NCBI GenBank assembly: GCA_951799405.1
Contig: OX637339.1
Location: 12,090,001-12,154,000, forward strand
Length of the DNA: 64,000 nt
Direction: 5' to 3'
DNA from: Agapetus fuscipes
Lineage: Eukaryota > Arthropoda > Insecta > Trichoptera > Glossosomatidae
Part shown: positions 29,326-40,353 of the stretch, piece by piece
How the letters are laid out: each line of letters starts with the position of its first letter
How positions within the stretch are numbered: the stretch's first letter is position 1
Translations under genes and position numbers: made by a program
Notes under the pieces: model-generated
Databases searched by the model: none
Seen by the model: only the letters and a program-made list of their open reading frames with translations
Told to the model about the DNA's origin: nothing

Positions 29326-29857
29326 TCCTTGTAAGTTATGCGAATTTGCCCTTCTGGCCCTTGCCCATATCGCTAAAGATAAATTTGATAGATTGGGTAA
29401 GATTTACCTCCGTATGTCGTGGGAGGAACGTACCGGAAAGAGGGACTCAATTCCAGAGGTGTCAAGTCAAGGAAAAAATCTACAAATTTTGTGAAAAATT
29501 TAAGGGTACTTACTTAGGTACTTTTTCATGCAATTCATTTTGTTGTATACTAAGAATAAAATACTTTTTTTTTAAGAACCATGATAAAGAGAAGAATGAT
29601 CTCCCCAACGTTTCGTTGTAGTCTCATCCGAAGTCATCTGCAAAAGTGTCGCATCTACGAAAAAATGCTGTGAAAATATTGTTATTTAAAAGGGTGAATT
29701 TATTTATAGCTATTGCCGTTCCTTAGATAATTTTCTATCAATAGTATCACATGCGACTCCGACAAAACGTTGAGAAACCCTTTCTCGTCTACACCACGGT
29801 TCAAAGAAAACCTTTGTTTAATCATGAACAAAAAATACATTTTTTATTGGCGTAGGT
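29326..29857. other. Unassigned, with a Penelope-like motif
   Basis: At 29605-29650, read in reverse, TTCGGATGAGACTACAACG + AAACGTTGGGGAG resembles the GATGAG...CGAAACGT block common near Penelope-like element ends. The C3/U4 positions do not fit a hammerhead core. Nothing else recognised. Confidence 0.3.
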
Positions 29858-29945
29858 ACCTTACATAAAAGGTTGATGTGAGGCTGACCCCCCCTTGCTG
29901 TAAAAAAATGCTTCAACTTTGTCCAGTGCCACCCTTTTTTTAGGG
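29858..29945 (+). mobile_element. TTAGA element, 5' fragment
   Basis: TTACATAAAAGGTTGATGTG to GCCACCCTTTTTTTAGGGAA, abutting LINE-1 sequence. Confidence 0.65.
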
Positions 29946-30620
29946 AATAGTGTAACAGTTAGAAAATGTATGAAAAAGGGGATGGATATATACAAACATA
30001 TATGAATGATTTGCTTAAAGCGCCCCCTTTGTGTGTAGCACACTTCAAGGCTCCGTATGGATTGTAATTGAAGATGAGTCTATAAGTCTAAATAACTATG
30101 CAAGTAAGGTATGGATAACAATATGAAGCTCTTAAATTCAAAGATGAGAATGAATGAGTTGAAAGTGGTTTGCAAGAATTTTATGAAGTGGATGCAACTC
30201 AGACTGAGGATGCGAAACAGACTGAATACGTGCCAAAGAGTCATTGAAAGGAGGATGCTAGGAATCAGCCTCAGAGACCAGCAGATTCGTACACGCACTG
30301 GTGTCACTGGTTTCATGCAGCGAGCTGCCTGAAGTATTTCTGGGCTGGTCACGTCGCAAGGCAGGACCATGACAGGTGGCCGAAAAGTGTCGTCCAGTGG
30401 TGGCCCAGAACGTCAAAGCAGGGAGTGGGGAGACCCTAACTAAGGTGGCTGGACGACATCAAGGGAATTGCAGGCAGAGGATGGCTGAACACAGCAGCGA
30501 ATATATAGAAATGGAGGATTGGAGGAGGCCTACGTCCAGGAGTAAACTGAGGAAGAAAAAGAAGAATGATGGAACTCTACAGAAGCTTTGGCCACCCCTA
30601 GTGGAACGGCAATAGAGGTA
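29946..30620 (+). pseudogene. LINE-1 3' remnants, rearranged and interrupted
   Basis: Pieces: TTAGAAAATGTATGAAAAAG + GGG (29957-29981), AGATGAGAATGAATGAGTTG ... TTTGCAAGAATTTTATGAAG (30141-30188), and CTACAGAAGCTTTGGCCACC + CCTAGTGGAACGG (30575-30608). A LINE-4 fragment lies between the last two. Confidence 0.65.
30194..30545 (+). pseudogene. LINE-4 C-terminal fragment, inserted in LINE-1
   Basis: 'QRVIERRMLGISLRDQQIRTRTGVT', then frameshifted 'WAGHVARQD', 'RQGVGRP.LRWLDDI', 'RRPTSRS'. It is close to 34871-35210. Diverged flanks GAAGTGGATGCAACTC and GAAGAATGATGGAACTC may be an old target duplication. The family C-terminus is well known in arthropod non-LTR elements. Confidence 0.7.
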
Positions 30621-31045
30621 CCTACAGTATCTTTCTATACAATATTACAACAAAGCTTTCATACACACCCTTTTAGTAAACAAATCTTCATTATTTTTCC
30701 TGAAAAAAAGGCAGAATTTTTACTTAATACGTTTTTCTTGGCATAACTACTCCTGCTCTCTGCGTCGTACTTTTCTTTACTGTTATGGTTTCAGAAATTT
30801 ATTTGACAGCTGCCAGTGATCGTGAACCCTAAATTTATAAGTTGATATCTCCATTTAGAAATCAAATGTGACCAAAAAAGACAATTTTATTCTATTTGAG
30901 ATGATTAGCTTTCCAAGCTTCGTTCAGTCTAGAGAGCATTGTTTGCGGCTCTTCTGCTGAATCAGATACAAGGCTGCATCATCCGCGTACAGTAGAACAC
31001 TCACTCTGCTCCCTCCTATCACCTATTCACAATCCAGCAAGCTGT
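30621..31045. other. Unassigned interval
   Basis: No repeat or coding similarity recognised. Confidence 0.3.
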
Positions 31046-31140
31046 AGAAATAAATAGGTTCCACTCGTCAAATGCGAACCCTCCGGGAAAAACCCGGCAA
31101 AAAGTTGCACTGTGTGTGTAGTTTAGTAGCGTTACTGTGG
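31046..31140 (+). mobile_element. A-SINE 3' end
   Basis: AAATAAATAGGTTCC, AAATGCGAACCCTCCGGG and AAAGTTGCACTGTGTGTG. Plus strand. Confidence 0.65.
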
Positions 31141-31489
31141 ATGACATCTTGCAGAATTTTCGGGCGTCGCGACGACGCGTTGTCTTCTTACTTTGGAACC
31201 CGTACCTCTGGTTGTTCTTCGCCCGTTAACACATACGCAGGTTCTCCCCAGCGGACAGTTTTCCTAGGGGTTCGCTTTACTCGGCCAAATGCCCACCAGA
31301 GTGCACTTACGCCGATATATATTGCGTAAGGCATATGCCCATCTACTGGGGCACTTCATCCATATGCCTGTGTAGAAACCAGCGCCAGCTCTGTACACAC
31401 TAACATACACATTTATATATAACGTGGCTTTATACGAATTCCCGTTTGTCTACTTAGATACAATGGCCACGTGGGACTAAGCTTCTATA
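31141..31489. other. Unassigned interval
   Basis: Somewhat GC-richer (31155-31320) with an open frame, not recognised. Confidence 0.3.
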
Positions 31490-31686
31490 TTATATAATCT
31501 CTAATCTAAGTTCCAAACATGTGGAAGTTTGCGCTTATACATGCCGCGTGTGCACTTATAAACACCTAAATCTAAAATCAACATAAGCCCCGCAACTCTT
31601 GTCGACCTTCCCTGAAATCAGAGAGGCATTAGCAAAAATAAACCAAGTTTTGACAGCGTGGGGGTCAGCTTCATACCAATCTTTTA
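31490..31686 (-). mobile_element. TTAGA element, subfamily B
   Basis: ATCTCTAATCTAAGTTCC to ATACCAATCTTTTAGTCAAG. The segment before the tail is shortened. Confidence 0.8.
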
Positions 31687-31839
31687 GTCAAGAAACATTA
31701 ACAAAATAATTGTTTACTTTTTCGCCGTGTGGCGTCGAAATTTGGTCTATGTCAATTCATCTGCGGAGTCCATTGTTGGCATTCAGTTGCTGCATTTACT
31801 GTAAGAAACAATCGTACTATTAAGTAGTCATTAAATCTT

Positions 31840-31960
31840 AGTGGGGCTAGTTTTTGTTCCCCGCTGAGATTGCTCTGCAAGAAGGGTGCCGGAGTGCGCC
31901 AGGGATCCGTCTTAGGTCCGCTATTATTCTCTTTGTACGAAATATGATATAATATCGGTG
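31840..31960 (+). pseudogene. LINE-5 RT fragment, copy 1
   Basis: Reads 'CKKGAGVRQGSVLGPLLFSLY', the conserved GVxQGSxLGPLLF block of non-LTR reverse transcriptases. It is truncated on both sides and matches 32520-32635. Confidence 0.7.
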
Positions 31961-32066
31961 TCAGTAGTTGCTTACTCATACATTTATGGTTCAGGTTTTT
32001 GTTGTGTCACACAAGCCTTATAGTGTAAGTGCATGGAAAGTTAACCTCTTATCTCAGCAAATCGTC

Positions 32067-32300
32067 CCCCCAGTGCATTTTTGGCTTATCTACCATTTGA
32101 TTCAAAGACGACCTTTAATGAAATCGTCTTAAGAATCGCATTCTACACAATCTGAGCAATGAAAAACTCGTAAAACACGATAGTGTGACGGTTGTATTTG
32201 GTATTTTCAAAAACAATTTACTGCATATATAAGACACATTGGTCCAGTACACGTACAAACATTGCTCATGTGAAATTACCTTTGATAGGCTTAACACAAA
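32067..32300 (+). repeat. Repeat E, copy 2
   Basis: Matches 17991-18240 (GGCTTATCTACCATTTGATT, AAGACACATTGGTCCAGTAC). It lies between two LINE-5 fragments. Confidence 0.65.
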
Positions 32301-32429
32301 CAAGCACTGAGAGGATGAAAAATGTCTGAGCAATATCGAATCTGCAATCTATGAAAGTATCAGTGTTTGATGAAACTGACAAATAAACGCTACCGTCTAA
32401 TTTCTGGTCTTTTCTCTATAATATCATGC

Positions 32430-32640
32430 ACTTCTGTTTATTTCTCAAACAATTGTCGACATTATGTTGCTTCATTTGCCGTGATAGATACAGCTGCACT
32501 AATCACAAGCCATTACAGCCGGGTGGGGTTAGTTTTTGTTCCCCGCTGCGATTGCTCCGCAAGGAGGGTGACGGAGTGCGCCAGGGATACGTCTTGGGTC
32601 GGCTATTATTCAATGTGATATAATATCGTGGGCGGTTAAT
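32430..32640 (+). pseudogene. LINE-5 RT fragment, copy 2
   Basis: 'CRDRYSCTNHKPLQPGGVSF' leads into 'LRKEGDGVRQGYVLGRLLFN'. The same order as copy 1 and the same downstream ATATGATATAATATCG suggest a local duplication of about 650 bp with repeat E in between. Confidence 0.65.
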
Positions 32641-34019
32641 AAGAGAGAACTGTTGGTAACAATGGTTGGTGGGGCCCCTTGCTAATCACCGCTAACATCA
32701 ATCAGGGCCATCTCCACACCGCGGGAGGCAACGGTTCTAAACGCAACGGAAGAGATGCAAGCTAAAGGTGCTGGGTCATCTTGTAAAAGGGTGAATTTGA
32801 CTGTTGTAAAGGGTAAAATATTGATCGACAAATGATTCGATTGATTATTTTATGGTTCATTTTGATGAGAAAATTATAACGTTTATGCAATGGTAATATT
32901 ATATTATATCTAATGCACGATGTTTGGGCTTTTTTTCCATGAAAGGTTTTTGGCATGTATACGAGTACAGCAGTTTTTTGCATACGGTCAACGAAAATCT
33001 CCGAGAACTATGAAATCTATTTTATTTCTCCAAAGATTTATAAAAATTAAGAAATGCCGGGTTTTATTTATTAGTAATAGTGGTTATTTTCACATTGTTT
33101 TTATATAGTCTTGAAATAATCATTCTCATCATCATCAATGGCACGACAACTCGTGTTTGGTCTTGACGTTCACGATCAACCGCAGTCTTCACAAATATAC
33201 TCATAATCAAAATAATACAAAATAGCATATTGAATATTTCTTTGTTCTTATAACAAAGAAATCCTACATATTTTTTCTTCCTTTGATTTTTTGGGAAATC
33301 AGTTAATTATGTTCCATTGTCACTCACACTATCTAGGGGTTGTAGAAGTTTATCTGGTGTAACTGACGTTTATGTAGCATGTGTTTTTGTGTTGACTATT
33401 ACTGTACCTTGTTTAGAAGTGCGTGCACTGTTTGAGATGGACTTCTAAAGTGTAACGATATCTCTACTTCTCTTAATCTCACCCAACTCACATTGTGAGG
33501 ACAACTGAACATTTATACATTTTTTCCGAAAGTTCATGAATACTCGTACATCGTGTTTTCCATTTTTCATTACTTATGATTTATTCAAATTAAATAAAAG
33601 TATTGTGCCTTGAGTATAATAAAAATATGTAATTAGAGAAAATGAACCAATCAACATTCTCAGTTCAGACCTATTTCTACATTAAGGATTTTTTTCCGGA
33701 AAGAATTTAGTGTAAAAAGTGCATTTTCATGTTTTTTTTCAATTGAATGTATAGGTAAATAACAATCGAAATTAAAGATTTTCCGAGGAAGATCATTGTC
33801 AAAATTACCAGAAGTCGTAAGCCGACTTAACATTTTACCGGTACACTATGACTGCCGAGTAGCAGGCAGACAACATAAAATAATCAATGATGTAAACAAC
33901 AATGCCAGCTAGCAATTAATAAATTTAAAAAACTCGACGATTGTGAAGTGTTGTGTAATTACTTTAAGGAATATTTCAGACAACTTTTCACAAATCTCTA
34001 AGCTGTAATGTATTTCATA
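32641..34019. other. Unassigned, mostly unique AT-rich interval
   Basis: About 1.4 kb with no match to any other family here and no frame above about 75 residues. This is one of the few stretches that could be single-copy host sequence. Confidence 0.4.
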
Positions 34020-34080
34020 ATTTGCAAATGTCACCCCTTTTCGCGTTTTAAGGAAAGGTGGTTGGAGTTGAGGAGTATGA
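34020..34080 (+). mobile_element. TTAGA core scrap
   Basis: TTGCAAATGTCACCCCTTTT ... AAGGAAAGGTGGTTGGAGTT resembles the core. Weak. Confidence 0.35.
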
Positions 34081-34479
34081 TGTATGTATTGATTTTTAAT
34101 GATGCTAGATCGTTGCAACTTCTAATAAAAAAAGCTTTTCTACTGTTTTTAATTATGAAATGTTTTCTTTGTTTCAGGTATGTTTTCAACAGATCTGTTT
34201 TTTTCTTTGTTTGATACAAGAACGAAAAATGAGTAAAATCACGGTAAGCCAACAGTCTCCTATTTTTAATTTTTTTTTTAATCATGATTTTTTTCAATAA
34301 TCACATTGGATATTTTAATTTAGCTTCTGAAAATGATCAACTCAATAAAATAACAATAAATATATACTGTTTCCATGATGCATCATAGTTCTTGTTATAT
34401 TTACTATTTTAATTAAGATTTAACATTTTGTATTTATCCTGCACACCGCTATTCAGTTTAATTAAAATGAATTATTTTT
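34081..34479. other. Unassigned AT-rich interval
   Basis: No recognisable feature. Confidence 0.3.
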
Positions 34480-34620
34480 AAGCTGCTTTACGATGTTTAG
34501 CGAGCATGGTAGCTGGATTTTATGGGTTTCTTGTACCTAGCGCAGCGACAAACTGGGGAGAGACGACAAGAAGAAAGATTACTCGTTATACTGTTAAAAA
34601 CATACGTACATTATGTGTTC
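34480..34620 (+). repeat. Repeat J, copy 1
   Basis: GACGACAAGAAGAAAGATTA + CTCGTTAT and following AAAACATACGTACATTATGT match 35820-35960. Unknown family. Confidence 0.5.
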
Positions 34621-34870
34621 CAAAATTATCGATTTATTTTGTATTTTATATCCACATGTCCTCAATGCAACCAGCAGTATAACAGTATGGTTGTTTTTAG
34701 GTAACGTTCAACAGGCCACACATTTTTCACTAGTTCTTGTTGTTTAATGAAACTTGGAATTATTATAATGACTTAAAACTAGAGTTTTACAGTATGCGAT
34801 AATAGAATCGACGTAAAAGCAATGAACTCGAGACAGACGCCATATATTTCTCATTCTTTGAAAGTCATGC

Positions 34871-35210
34871 GTGCTTCCAGTATCCACCTATGGCCTGGAA
34901 ATAAAAGGGTTCACTCAGTACATCGCCAACAGACAGAGGACGTGCCAAAATGCCATTGAAAAGAGGATGTTGGGAATCAGGCTCAGAGACAGGTTTCCGA
35001 AACTGGAGATCCGTAGACGCACTCATGAAAGGTGGCCGAAAAGGATCGTCCAGTGGCGACCCAGGATGTCCAAGCGGGGAGTGGGTAGACCCCAACTAAG
35101 GTGGCTGGACGCCATCAAGAGAATTGCAGTAAGAGGATGACTGAATACAGCAGCGAATACACAGCAATGGAGAAAATTTGAGAAAGTCTACGTCCAGGAG
35201 TGAACTAAGA
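34871..35210 (+). pseudogene. LINE-4 C-terminal fragment
   Basis: Open from 34871: 'YGLEIKGFTQYIANRQRTCQ', 'EKRMLGIRLRDRFPKLEIRR', then 'RWPKRIVQWRPRMSKRGVGR' and 'PQLRWLDAIKRIA'. Between 'RRRT' and 'HERWPKR' the usual 'W.GHVAR' part is deleted. 5'-truncated and non-functional. Confidence 0.8.
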
Positions 35211-35384
35211 AATCTTTGAATCTTTGACAACATTGACCACCATTATTTTGTGTCCCTCTTAAATCTCCCCACATGACCTCTCTTGTTCGATATTCAAGAC
35301 AGAGTCCCTGTGTGACTCTGAAATAAAATTCAATACAATTTTTAATTAAATTAATTAATTTATGCTGGTCAATGACGTGTCATG

Positions 35385-35780
35385 ACAAATCGGTCAAAGG
35401 TAACTCGTCCACTGATAGCTAGTCCATGGATAAATCAGTCACACGATAGCTCGTACTCACAGCTTTTCGGTCACCGACATTTTGTTAACATACAATACAG
35501 GTCCACAGTTAGCTCCATCACAGAAAAGTTGCTCTGGAAAACCCCTTTGTAATTACTGTTGATTTAATTAATTGTAGTTCTCTGTGACGGAGCTGTTTGT
35601 GGACCTATATTATATGTGACCGAAAAGTCGTGTGGATGAACTGTCGTGTGACCGAATCGTCCGTGACCGATGTGTCTGTTGGTGCTAAATGTGGCTGAGC
35701 TGTCTGTGATTGAAATATCGTTTACCGAAAAGTCGTGTGGACGGATTGTCTGTGGCCGAACTGTCATTGAACCTGTTTAT
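35385..35780. mobile_element. Phrase-repeat foldback B
   Basis: The left arm (35390-35530: ACTCGTCCACTGATAGC, CTTTTCGGTCACCGACATT) is mirrored by the right arm (35577-35775: GTGACCGAAAAGTCGTGTGG, CTGTCGTGTGACCGAATCG). The short centre is TAATTACTGTTGATTTAATT. Same architecture as A and C, smallest centre. Confidence 0.75.
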
Positions 35781-35819
35781 GATGTTGAGTTAGCACAGCA
35801 GCGTGAGTTTATGGTGGAC

Positions 35820-35960
35820 TTACGTTATTTTGGTTGTTGTCTCGTGTTGTGAGATTAATGTCGCCCCCCGCGCCGCGATACATAGGGGAGGAACAACAAG
35901 AAGAAGGATTATCCGTTATCATATCAAAAACACACCTATATTGTATAATAATACTAATAA
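35820..35960 (+). repeat. Repeat J, copy 2
   Basis: GCGCCGCGATACATAGGGGA + GGAACAACAAGAAGAAGG matches 34541-34600 with several differences. Confidence 0.5.
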
Positions 35961-36062
35961 TAATAAATAATATCAGACTCAAAGAAGAACTGAATATGAG
36001 TAATTTATCAATGTGCGACCGTTTTCACAAATAAACTTCACTTCGTCATGTGTGCATTATAC

Positions 36063-36289
36063 TTCTATAATCTAAGTTGCAACTAAGCACAAAAAAATAA
36101 GATTCTTATTTCATGCATTTCCACAGGCTGACGCGCGTAAATTTGCACTTACACATTCTGCATGTGTACTCGTGCTTACAAAAAAAAACTAAACCCTGTA
36201 TTTTTTTCCGACCTTCTCTGAAACAGGCAAAGTGAACCATTTTTTACAATATAAGTGTTCAGCCTCATACCATCATTCAAGGCAAGGGA
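36063..36289 (-). mobile_element. TTAGA element
   Basis: TCTATAATCTAAGTTGCAAC to CCATCATTCAAGGCAAGG. Core partly deleted (GTATTTTTTTCCGACC). Confidence 0.8.
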
Positions 36290-36317
36290 TATTAAAATAA
36301 GAGCTAATGAATTACTA

Positions 36318-36625
36318 ATTGATAATTTTAATACCTGTTTCTAGCTAGGTAGTTGGCAAATTTTTCTTCACTAAAACTAAAAAAAAATCACAAATCTATT
36401 TAAGTAAGAATAATAGTAATAACAATGATGAATTATGAATTAATTTTGAAAAGATTTTTGTGAAACACTGTGGAAATTCATTTTAAAAAAATGATTATTT
36501 TTCAATAAAAAATAAAAAAATAAAAGAAATTAAAAACTTTAATGTTAACACCTTTTTCTGGCTAGGTTTTAAAATAGGCTAGCGAATTGCATTCTTCCTC
36601 ACAAATCTGTTACAAAAAAAAAATC
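36318..36625 (+). mobile_element. S-SINE 3' fragments (two)
   Basis: Fragment 1, 36318-36375: AATACCTGTTTCTAGCTAGG. Fragment 2, 36540-36625: CACCTTTTTCTGGCTAGG ... GCGAATTGCATTCTTCCTC. Both plus strand; AT-rich sequence between. Confidence 0.55.
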
Positions 36626-36844
36626 AAAAGGGCATAATTTGTGGGCTAATCTGGTTTGCTTGTCTCATATAAATTGATGGATTTGTCCCAGCTGAAATAG
36701 CATTTGTTTAAAACTCGTAATTCCTGACAGATCCTCGTCAAGTAACGACACATTTTCATACTGATTTATAGTCGGAAATGTTTACTTTTTGCGAATTTTA
36801 TCAAAAATCAACATTTGCTGAAATCCATAATCTATAACATTTCT

Positions 36845-37265
36845 TTAATGAATCCCATCCGGTTATTACCACTAGACTCCGGACCGGTCCTTGGTGTGGA
36901 CGTCCGACTATGGACCTATCTATAGTGTAGTGGTAACGCTTCGGACTCGTAAATGGAAAGTCGTGGGTTTGAATCCCGGCGGAGCACTGTAGATATATCA
37001 TTTATATTTTCAAATATGCTCAAGTCAGAAAAGATTTCCCGTTTCGGTGTATACTTCAAACCCAAAAAAAATTCCGGCCATGTTAACTCGGCGTTCCGAA
37101 GATATGAGAACCAGCTCCCTTGGGACCAGGGTAACCCCCACTTCAACCGAAGAGGTTAACTTCCTGACCCGTGAAAATAAAAAGTTACCGAATCACCACA
37201 TGCGACCTCTTCAGGGATAACGCAGGCAAGAAGTTACACTATATGTATAGCGTTGCGCTATTCGG
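36845..37265 (+). mobile_element. Chimeric SINE: T-type head on an A-type body
   Basis: Head 36915-36987 has TAGTGTAGTGGTAACGCTTC, loop CTCGTAA and GGGTTTGAATCCCGGCGGAG. After a short T-SINE piece (to about 37030), the sequence switches to the A-SINE body (CCCGTTTCGGTGTATACTTC ... AAGAAGTTACACTATATG). A reversed T-head scrap (ACCACTAGACTCCGGACC) precedes it. Confidence 0.75.
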
Positions 37266-37545
37266 GGGACTCCCTTGACTTCAGATTTCTAGACGTCTAT
37301 GACTTCTGTGGATGTGCTGCAGTGGTGTGGGTGATCGTGACGTGGCGATAGATGTCTTGATTCATTGTAGCAGGGGTGTTAGCTGCACAGTGTTGTGTTA
37401 TCTGTTGCAGTTGCTTTGTTTTGCGACACTGAAAGGAAGTGGCGATGGCTATTGGTTTTAAATAGGGTAGGAACGCAGATGCCGGTAACTCATTCAATAA
37501 ACGGGCAGTTTGGCAAAGAAATGAGCCGTGAAAGCACCTCTCAAA
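37266..37545 (+). repeat. Repeat D, copy 2
   Basis: Shared with 14350-14580 and 59920-60560. Downstream, one frame reads 'VGTQMPVTHSINGQFGKEMS', closely similar to 'VGIQIPVSRSISGQFGKRMS' at 60500-60560. The repeat may therefore carry a scrap of coding sequence; no family recognised. Confidence 0.6.
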
Positions 37546-37659
37546 GTTTTCATAGTTTTGATGTCGAATGCAAAGCAGTGAATGTGAGCCGTTCTACGAG
37601 TTCAAGTACGAACTCGAGTTTCCAGTTGACATGGATTATGCACATTTTAAACAGTATAA

Positions 37660-37845
37660 TAGTTATGAAGTGTTTGCACACAGACGCGCGTGCAAGTTCG
37701 CGCTTACACATGATGAATAGTATCTCTCAAGTGAATAGTATCCCTACTTACAGCTCTTACCGCACTTCCCTGAAGTAGGAATGCAATCAGTTTTACCATT
37801 GTGCTTTGTAAGTATGGGAGGTCAGCCTCATATCAAACAATAAGT
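37660..37845 (-). mobile_element. TTAGA element, 5' part
   Basis: GCAAGTTCGCGCTTACACAT to GGAGGTCAGCCTCATATCA. Tail missing. Confidence 0.65.
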
Positions 37846-38061
37846 TATATATAATACAAGTTGAAAATATACATTAACATTAAAGATTAATATTAAATGA
37901 TTTCTACTAAACTTTATAGAATTTAAAAAAAACATTAAAACAGTGTTTCATTAGAATTTTTATTAAGTTTAATAGAAATCAATTAATATGACTTTCACAG
38001 TGTTAATATTATACAAAAACCATACAAAATTTAATATCAAATGACTGCAGCAAGTAGGCCC

Positions 38062-38155
38062 TTGTAACAACTCCCGTACCTGAACCAGGGATGACATCGG
38101 CAAAGTGAACCAATTTTTACTGCATGAGTTGTTAGCCTCACATCAATTTATAAGT
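38062..38155 (-). mobile_element. TTAGA element, 5' fragment
   Basis: ACCAGGGATGACATCGGCAA + AGTGAACC to CACATCAATTTATAAGTG. Confidence 0.65.
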
Positions 38156-38705
38156 GATGATGACAAAATATGCCTGTAGGTACTACGCTTTTCAACCCCA
38201 GTACAAAGCTGTATTCAACGCGTTTTTACATGCGTGGTGTTCTGCCTCACACCATCCTGCTCTTGTCTGTCTGTCTGTCTGTCTGCCACCTCCCCTGCAT
38301 TAGCGATTGGTTCGCTCCGTTGGCGGCTTTGTACACACACTGAGGGTTTTCCTGTTCCCGAACTACAAGCAGTAATAATCTCTACTATTGCCTGCAACGA
38401 GAATTGTAATGATGAAGGGTGCTAGACTGTATTGTTAGAGTCGAGGGACCTCAAGGGATGAATTATGACGCTTCATTTTTTATTTATTCAAGGTATACAT
38501 TTTCATTACTCGGCCATTGCAAAAACCCAGCCTCATACCCGTTCCGTTTATACACTTTCATGCAATGCTTTATTTTTTTGTGATGGAAAGCCTTCCCGTT
38601 GGTCGTGACCCGACCCAGCGGTGATTCTACGTTTAACTGTTCGTCCACTAGAGAAAACAACAAAAACTAAGTGCAATTTCATCGAGATGCGCTTCTTACC
38701 ACTTC
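38156..38705. other. Unassigned interval with (CTGT)n
   Basis: Short (TCTG)n microsatellite at 38264-38286. Mixed composition otherwise, without recognisable repeats. Confidence 0.35.
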
Positions 38706-38945
38706 GTGCCAATCACAAAGGATGTGCTGATGGCGTCCTCAATCGAATGGAAGGAGATACAGTCCGGGGTCCACGTAGGAGGCGCAAAAGCGGGTGAAGG
38801 CTCGATAATTATCCCTTGTGGACACGAAGTTGGCGTAACCTATCCTATGCCCGGGCTCACCGCCGTAAAAAGCGCATTCCGATCAAAATGTTTCATTGCT
38901 CCGCCAGGTGTGTTTTACGGATATGAAGCCTTGTGTCTAACTTAG
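38706..38945 (+). CDS. Unidentified 79-residue open frame
   Basis: Open from ATG 38706 to TAA, in a patch GC-richer than the surroundings ('GGAKAGEGSIIIPCGHEVG', 'KCFIAPPGVFYGYEALCLT'). No domain recognised. It lies directly upstream of LINE-6 sequence on the same strand and could be a divergent part of that element. I would not call it a gene without homology. Confidence 0.2.
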   Translation: MPITKDVLMASSIEWKEIQSGVHVGGAKAGEGSIIIPCGHEVGVTYPMPGLTAVKSAFRSKCFIAPPGVFYGYEALCLT

Positions 38946-39015
38946 AAACAAATTGATGTTCCACAAGTCTATGAGGACAAAATTCTTCGTCGCATTCTCG
39001 GACCTTCACCTGAGG

Positions 39016-39272
39016 TAATCTAATCTAATCTAATCTAAGTTGCAAAGAATGTTACATTGGAGATTCACATTACATGCATTCTCACAACCAGACACGTACA
39101 AGTTCACGCTTGCACATGCCTCATGTGAACCTACAACATAAAAACCAAATCTAAAATAGACATACACCCTACAACTCTTGCCGTCCTTCCCTGTAACAGG
39201 GGTGACATTGGCAAAGTGAACCATTTTTACAGCATGGGTGGTCAGCCGCATACCAACCTATAAGTCAAGGAA
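39016..39272 (-). mobile_element. TTAGA element, full length, inside LINE-6
   Basis: Tail (TAATC)4 followed by TAAGTTGCAAAG at 39017-39050, 5' end CCTATAAGTCAAGGAAC. It is nearly identical to 47574-47812 and close to 52539-52751, suggesting a young subfamily. No target duplication is obvious. Confidence 0.9.
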
Positions 39273-39381
39273 CTGACAAAACAGATGTAAACTAACATAT
39301 CCGTATCCACGCGGAGATGAGGTCCATATTTTAAGACGTCGCGTCGGTAATGAAATCAAGAACACTTCAGTGAGCCGGACA

Positions 39382-39989
39382 GCGTGTTCCCATTCCACCA
39401 CTCAACTCGAATGTTCACTCACACATGCACACGGAAGTATTGCAGATGAGTGAACCTAGCTGAAAACCAACTGTTATCAAATAGCTATATACTGGCACAC
39501 AAGCAATTTAATGCACATACACAGTTATGAGTGTTGAAAATTGATAAATAAGACAGCTGGATTACATTTAATGAAAAGTTGCAGTTTTTTTTTATTTAAT
39601 TTCTATATAAATGACTCTTGAAATTGACGACAGTCGAAAGTACTCGAGGATAAAATAACAAATATTAAAAAAAGAAAAATACTTACGTTTTATAAGAAAT
39701 TCAATAGATGAAGATGAATTTTCACTAAGTAAATGCACAAACCTTTATAAGTTAAAGGTATTTCGTTTCGATATCGAGGTAGAATTGAATTATAGCCCAA
39801 TGTAATGAATTCGCTGCAGATTGTATTAAAAACTTTATAAAATTGGATCAGAAATTTGAAAAAATCGAAAGTTCACCAAAAACAGCACGAAAATGTTCTC
39901 GAAAAGCAAAAATATATTTACTAGTAACAGTGAAACCCGTGTGCATGTGTGAGTGAACATTCGAGTTGAGTGGTGGAATGGGAACACGC
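39382..39989. mobile_element. 608-bp TIR element with 9-bp target duplication
   Basis: Perfect 53-bp terminal inverted repeats: left begins GCGTGTTCCCATTCCACC, right ends GGTGGAATGGGAACACGC. AGCCGGACA lies on both sides (39373-39381, 39990-39998). No transposase frame. A 9-bp duplication with long TIRs is typical of Mutator-like elements; hAT makes 8 bp. It is inserted in LINE-6, and removing one duplication restores its 'AGHVARVD' frame. Confidence 0.9.
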
Positions 39990-40224
39990 AGCCGGACATG
40001 TAGCACGTGTAGATGGATCCAGTAGAATCAGAAATATCTTGGATGGTGCCCCCTCGGGTGTCAGACTACTCGGACGCCCCAGGATACGGTGGGAGGACAA
40101 TATCGAGACCTGCGCACGGAGCATTGTCATGATAAAGGTTATACTATGAAATAACTGAGATCCCTTTAGCAAGTGGTGAATTTTGAGACAATTATTTCAA
40201 GAAGAAAAAGAGCTACATATTTTT

Positions 40225-40345
40225 TTTGCCTCATAAGACACTGAAAATCTACCCTTTACAGAACACTCATTCGACCTGTCCTCGTACATGCCTCTGGAAC
40301 ATGGATACTGAACAAGCATGACCAATGCTCTCTCAACATCTTTAA
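40225..40345 (+). pseudogene. LINE RT-domain fragment
   Basis: Reads about 'LYRTLIRPVLVHASGTWILN' then 'KHDQCSLNIFKR'. This is the 'LYKTLIRPVLxYGSExW' block that normally lies upstream of the LINE-6 C-terminus, so it comes from a second copy. It is cut on the right by a T-SINE. Confidence 0.7.
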
Positions 40346-40353
40346 AAGGTTTT

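Larger units (their letters stand above)
38946..40150 (+). pseudogene. LINE-6 remnant hit by two insertions
   Basis: Three pieces in one orientation: 38946-39015 ('VYEDKILRRILGPSPE'), 39273-39381 ('HIRIHAEMRSIF*DVASVMK'), 39990-40150 ('AGHVARVDGSSRIRNILDGA', 'LGRPRIRWEDNIE'). They join into the RT/C-terminal order typical of non-LTR elements. In-frame stops show decay. A TTAGA element and a TIR element split it. Confidence 0.75.

Noticed and set aside
38706..38945. Confident host protein-coding gene
   Set aside because: Short, no domain, no splice or promoter evidence, and directly upstream of a LINE remnant; kept only as a low-confidence frame.
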